From DAMCAP01 sp964369265 (GTDB lineage: Bacteria > Bacillota > Clostridia > Oscillospirales > Ruminococcaceae), in assembly GCA_964369265.1 (NCBI GenBank), contig CAYJEV010000033.1:1-16413 (forward strand): DNA of 16,413 bases, read 5' to 3'. The first letter of the stretch is position 1; every line of letters starts with the position of its first letter. The position numbers were made by a program, and so were the translations under genes. Below, in pieces: positions 14,147-16,413 of the stretch. The notes below the pieces were generated by a model, which ran no database searches, was not told the origin of the DNA, and saw only the letters and a list, made by a program, of their open reading frames with translations.

Positions 14147-16369
14147 TTGAATTTAAATAGAGAATATATGGGTTGTTTAGAGTGCTGTGCAACTATGGGA
14201 GATTTAATTGTTGGATTTCCTAATAGTATAGAATGTGTATATACAGTTGGAAAGTATGGCATAGATGATGGTGGTAAAATAAAGATACTTCGTGCTGGTA
14301 TAACAGATTGGGAGAATATCCAAACTGAAAACCCAACTGCAACAGGCTATACCACTGTTAGGACAACAGGAAGTGCCGAGGTTAAAATCCTTAACCAATA
14401 TGATAGTAGCAGACCTTATGAAAATGCAATTTACATAAAAGTCGAGAATGGTTGCCTATTTGAGGGAGATAAAGTGACTCTTGTTTTGGGCGACACTTCA
14501 AAGGGAAGTGCTGGTATTTTAACCCAAACTATCGCCGAAGAAAATCACATGATAATAGCTTCAATTGATGTTTATGGCGGTAATTCATACAAACACGTTA
14601 TGCCTCCACAATATTTGACTGTTAAAAATGCAGTTTGCGCAAGAATAGACATTGTCCTGCCTAGCCTAGTTGATGTTAACAAAGAGTTTATATCAAAAAT
14701 TAGGGCTGTGGATATGTATGGTAATCGCTGCAAGGATTTTGTTGGTGAGATAATTATTGATGCGCCAGACAATTTTAATTGCCCTTCGGTTATCACTCTA
14801 AGTAAAGAGGACAAAGGAGCTAAAGAGGTTAACTGCTTAGTAAAGAGCGAGGGGGATTATATTCTTGCTATTACTAATCCTTCTCTTGAGCTTTCCTCTA
14901 AAAGCAACATCTGCAAAGCTTCATTAGAAAATGAGTACAAGCTGTTTTGGGGAGATATGCATGCTCAAAATGGGCTAGCTAGCGGAATTGGTAGCATGGA
15001 TAACACTTTATCTTTCGCAAAAGAAATAGGTTGCCTAGACTTTGCCAGCTGGCAAGGCAACGATTTTGAAATATCAGACAAAAACTGGAGCGTTGTGTGC
15101 GAAGCTATTAAAAAATATCATCAACCTCATAACTTTATTACTTTCTTAGGCTATGAATGGTCTGGCATACATTCAGGAGGCGGAGATTATAATATATATT
15201 ATCTAAATGATGACGAAAAAATACATCGCAGCAGTATGTGGTACTATAGAGATAAAAACACATTAGACAGCTCTGGAAAAGAAAATGACGGCTCTGATTG
15301 CTATCCAATATCTGAACTTTGGAAACATTTTAAGGGCAGAGATGATGTTATGGCTATTCCCCATGTTGGAGGAAGATTTGGAAACTTTGATTATCATCAA
15401 GAAGATATGACTTCGGTTATAGAAGTGCATTCACATCATGGTATTTTTGATTGGTATATTGAAGATGCAATGAAGAAAGGCATGAAGGTTGGATTTATTG
15501 CAACTAGCGACGACCACACTTCAAGGGTTGGCTTATCTTATCCTGTTGGGGCAGAATCTGCTGATTTTGGAGCGAGCTTTGATGTAATTTCAGGGCTAAC
15601 TGCTGTCTATGCAAAAGAGCTCACTCGCGAGGGGATTTGGGAAGCAATAAAAAGCAGAAGATGCTACGGAACAACAAACAGCCGAACTATAGTAAAGTTC
15701 AATGTAAACGACGCTTTTATGGGAGAGGAAACAGAGATTAGCTCTCCTCCTAAAATTGAGTTTGAAGTGGATGCAAATTCTGTGGTTGACAGAGTTGAGA
15801 TTTATCGTGGCACTGATAAAATTTATACATTTTCAAATAACAGCTATAACGAAAGCTCTAACAAGCAGAGAGTCAAGATTGTTTGGAGCGGAGTTAAAAC
15901 TAAGTTTAGAAAAAAATCCGTCTTATGGAAAGGCAAGATATTTGTTAGCGGCGGAAGAATAGCTAGTGCAGAAAACTATTCTATTGATCGAGAGGGCGAC
16001 GGAATTCAGTGGAAAAACAACCAAATACTATCCTTTGTATCAAAAACCTCTGGCGATGAAGATGGTGTCATTCTAGATGTTATTAGCTCCCCTAACGAGG
16101 ATACAAACATTAGCTTTTTATCAAATCAACTAAACACAACAGTTAGCCTCAAGGATATAAAATTTGGGGAAGTTACTATTCCAACTGGAGTTATGGATTG
16201 CAAGGTTGTGTTTAGCATTGAGGGCGACACTCCTAACACTTCTCTTCATTACACTGGGAGCTATATTGATGAAAACTTCATTAAAGGCAATTCTTGCTAC
16301 TACATAAAAGTATTTTTAAAGGATGGTAACAGAGCTTGGGTTTCTCCAGTGTTTACACAATATAAATAA
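14147..16369 (+). CDS. DUF3604 family protein, PHP-like putative metal-dependent hydrolase
   Basis: 740-residue protein without signal peptide, probably cytoplasmic. Residues about 1-260 are a beta-rich N-terminal region with no recognised family. The DUF3604 core (about 266-530) shows the PHP-like pattern: WGDMHAQNG (268-276, His272), LDFASWQGNDF, FLGYEWSG (333-340), AIPHVGG (403-409, His406), EVHSHHG (426-432) and ATSDDH (452-457, His457). In PHP-related families these His and Asp residues bind two or three metals. The C-terminal 200 residues are beta-rich. Start: TTG at 14147 with GAGGG six bases upstream; the in-frame ATG at 14168 has no site, and a nearby ATG at 14134 stops at once. The activity of DUF3604 proteins is largely unknown; some relatives act on phosphoesters. 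Length fits the long subfamily. Confidence 0.8.
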   Translation: MNLNREYMGCLECCATMGDLIVGFPNSIECVYTVGKYGIDDGGKIKILRAGITDWENIQTENPTATGYTTVRTTGSAEVKILNQYDSSRPYENAIYIKVENGCLFEGDKVTLVLGDTSKGSAGILTQTIAEENHMIIASIDVYGGNSYKHVMPPQYLTVKNAVCARIDIVLPSLVDVNKEFISKIRAVDMYGNRCKDFVGEIIIDAPDNFNCPSVITLSKEDKGAKEVNCLVKSEGDYILAITNPSLELSSKSNICKASLENEYKLFWGDMHAQNGLASGIGSMDNTLSFAKEIGCLDFASWQGNDFEISDKNWSVVCEAIKKYHQPHNFITFLGYEWSGIHSGGGDYNIYYLNDDEKIHRSSMWYYRDKNTLDSSGKENDGSDCYPISELWKHFKGRDDVMAIPHVGGRFGNFDYHQEDMTSVIEVHSHHGIFDWYIEDAMKKGMKVGFIATSDDHTSRVGLSYPVGAESADFGASFDVISGLTAVYAKELTREGIWEAIKSRRCYGTTNSRTIVKFNVNDAFMGEETEISSPPKIEFEVDANSVVDRVEIYRGTDKIYTFSNNSYNESSNKQRVKIVWSGVKTKFRKKSVLWKGKIFVSGGRIASAENYSIDREGDGIQWKNNQILSFVSKTSGDEDGVILDVISSPNEDTNISFLSNQLNTTVSLKDIKFGEVTIPTGVMDCKVVFSIEGDTPNTSLHYTGSYIDENFIKGNSCYYIKVFLKDGNRAWVSPVFTQYK

Positions 16370-16413
16370 TCTCCACTATGCTACGATTATTTAAGTGAAT
16401 AGGTAAAAGTGAA

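Noticed and set aside
14572..14814. 80-codon leftward open frame inside the DUF3604 gene
   Set aside because: Antisense shadow of a well-supported gene with low-complexity translation.

Overview
The window is AT-rich DNA from a low-GC Gram-positive bacterium, most likely an anaerobic member of the Bacillota (Clostridia). The evidence is purine-rich AGGAG-type ribosome binding sites, near-consensus TTGACA/TATAAT promoters, TTG start use, lipobox lipoproteins without outer-membrane machinery, and oxygen-sensitive-looking Fe-S proteins. I cannot name a genus. No mobile element, CRISPR array, tRNA or rRNA is visible.

Region A (1-7747) is the most interesting part. A tandem-rhodanese lipoprotein is read leftward (171-989). 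Divergent from it, behind a near-perfect promoter, lies a tight rightward operon of five genes: a TVP38/TMEM64 membrane protein, a HdrD/GlpC-like Fe-S protein with two 4Fe-4S and two CCG modules, a fused DUF2064-GT2 protein (halves resembling TIGR04282 and TIGR04283), an APH-fold phosphotransferase and a C_GCAxxG_C_C redox protein. A second promoter, with a 16-bp perfect palindrome at its predicted start point, then drives another tandem-rhodanese lipoprotein and another TVP38/TMEM64 protein, ending in a strong bidirectional terminator. The set thus holds two surface sulfurtransferase-like lipoproteins, two TVP38 membrane proteins, two cysteine-rich redox proteins and three domains that could form a kinase, nucleotidyltransferase and glycosyltransferase route. 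The inferred theme is import or handling of a sulfur, selenium or arsenic species and its attachment to a sugar or other small molecule. The substrate is unknown, and the arsenosugar genes ArsM and ArsS are not in the window.

Region B (7748-11397) is read leftward and looks like a cell-envelope cluster. In transcription order it holds a 60-residue two-helix membrane peptide, a 294-residue lipoprotein, a 512-residue lipoprotein with a recent 78-residue tandem duplication, and a DUF3137-like membrane protein. Function is unknown.

Region C (11693-14039) is an OmpR-type response regulator and a sensor histidine kinase with a large, unrecognised extracytoplasmic sensor domain. It has its own promoter with inverted repeats and a terminator.

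Region D (14075-16369) is a separately transcribed, TTG-started DUF3604 (PHP-like, probably metal-binding) protein of 740 residues. The last 44 bases hold nothing I can identify.
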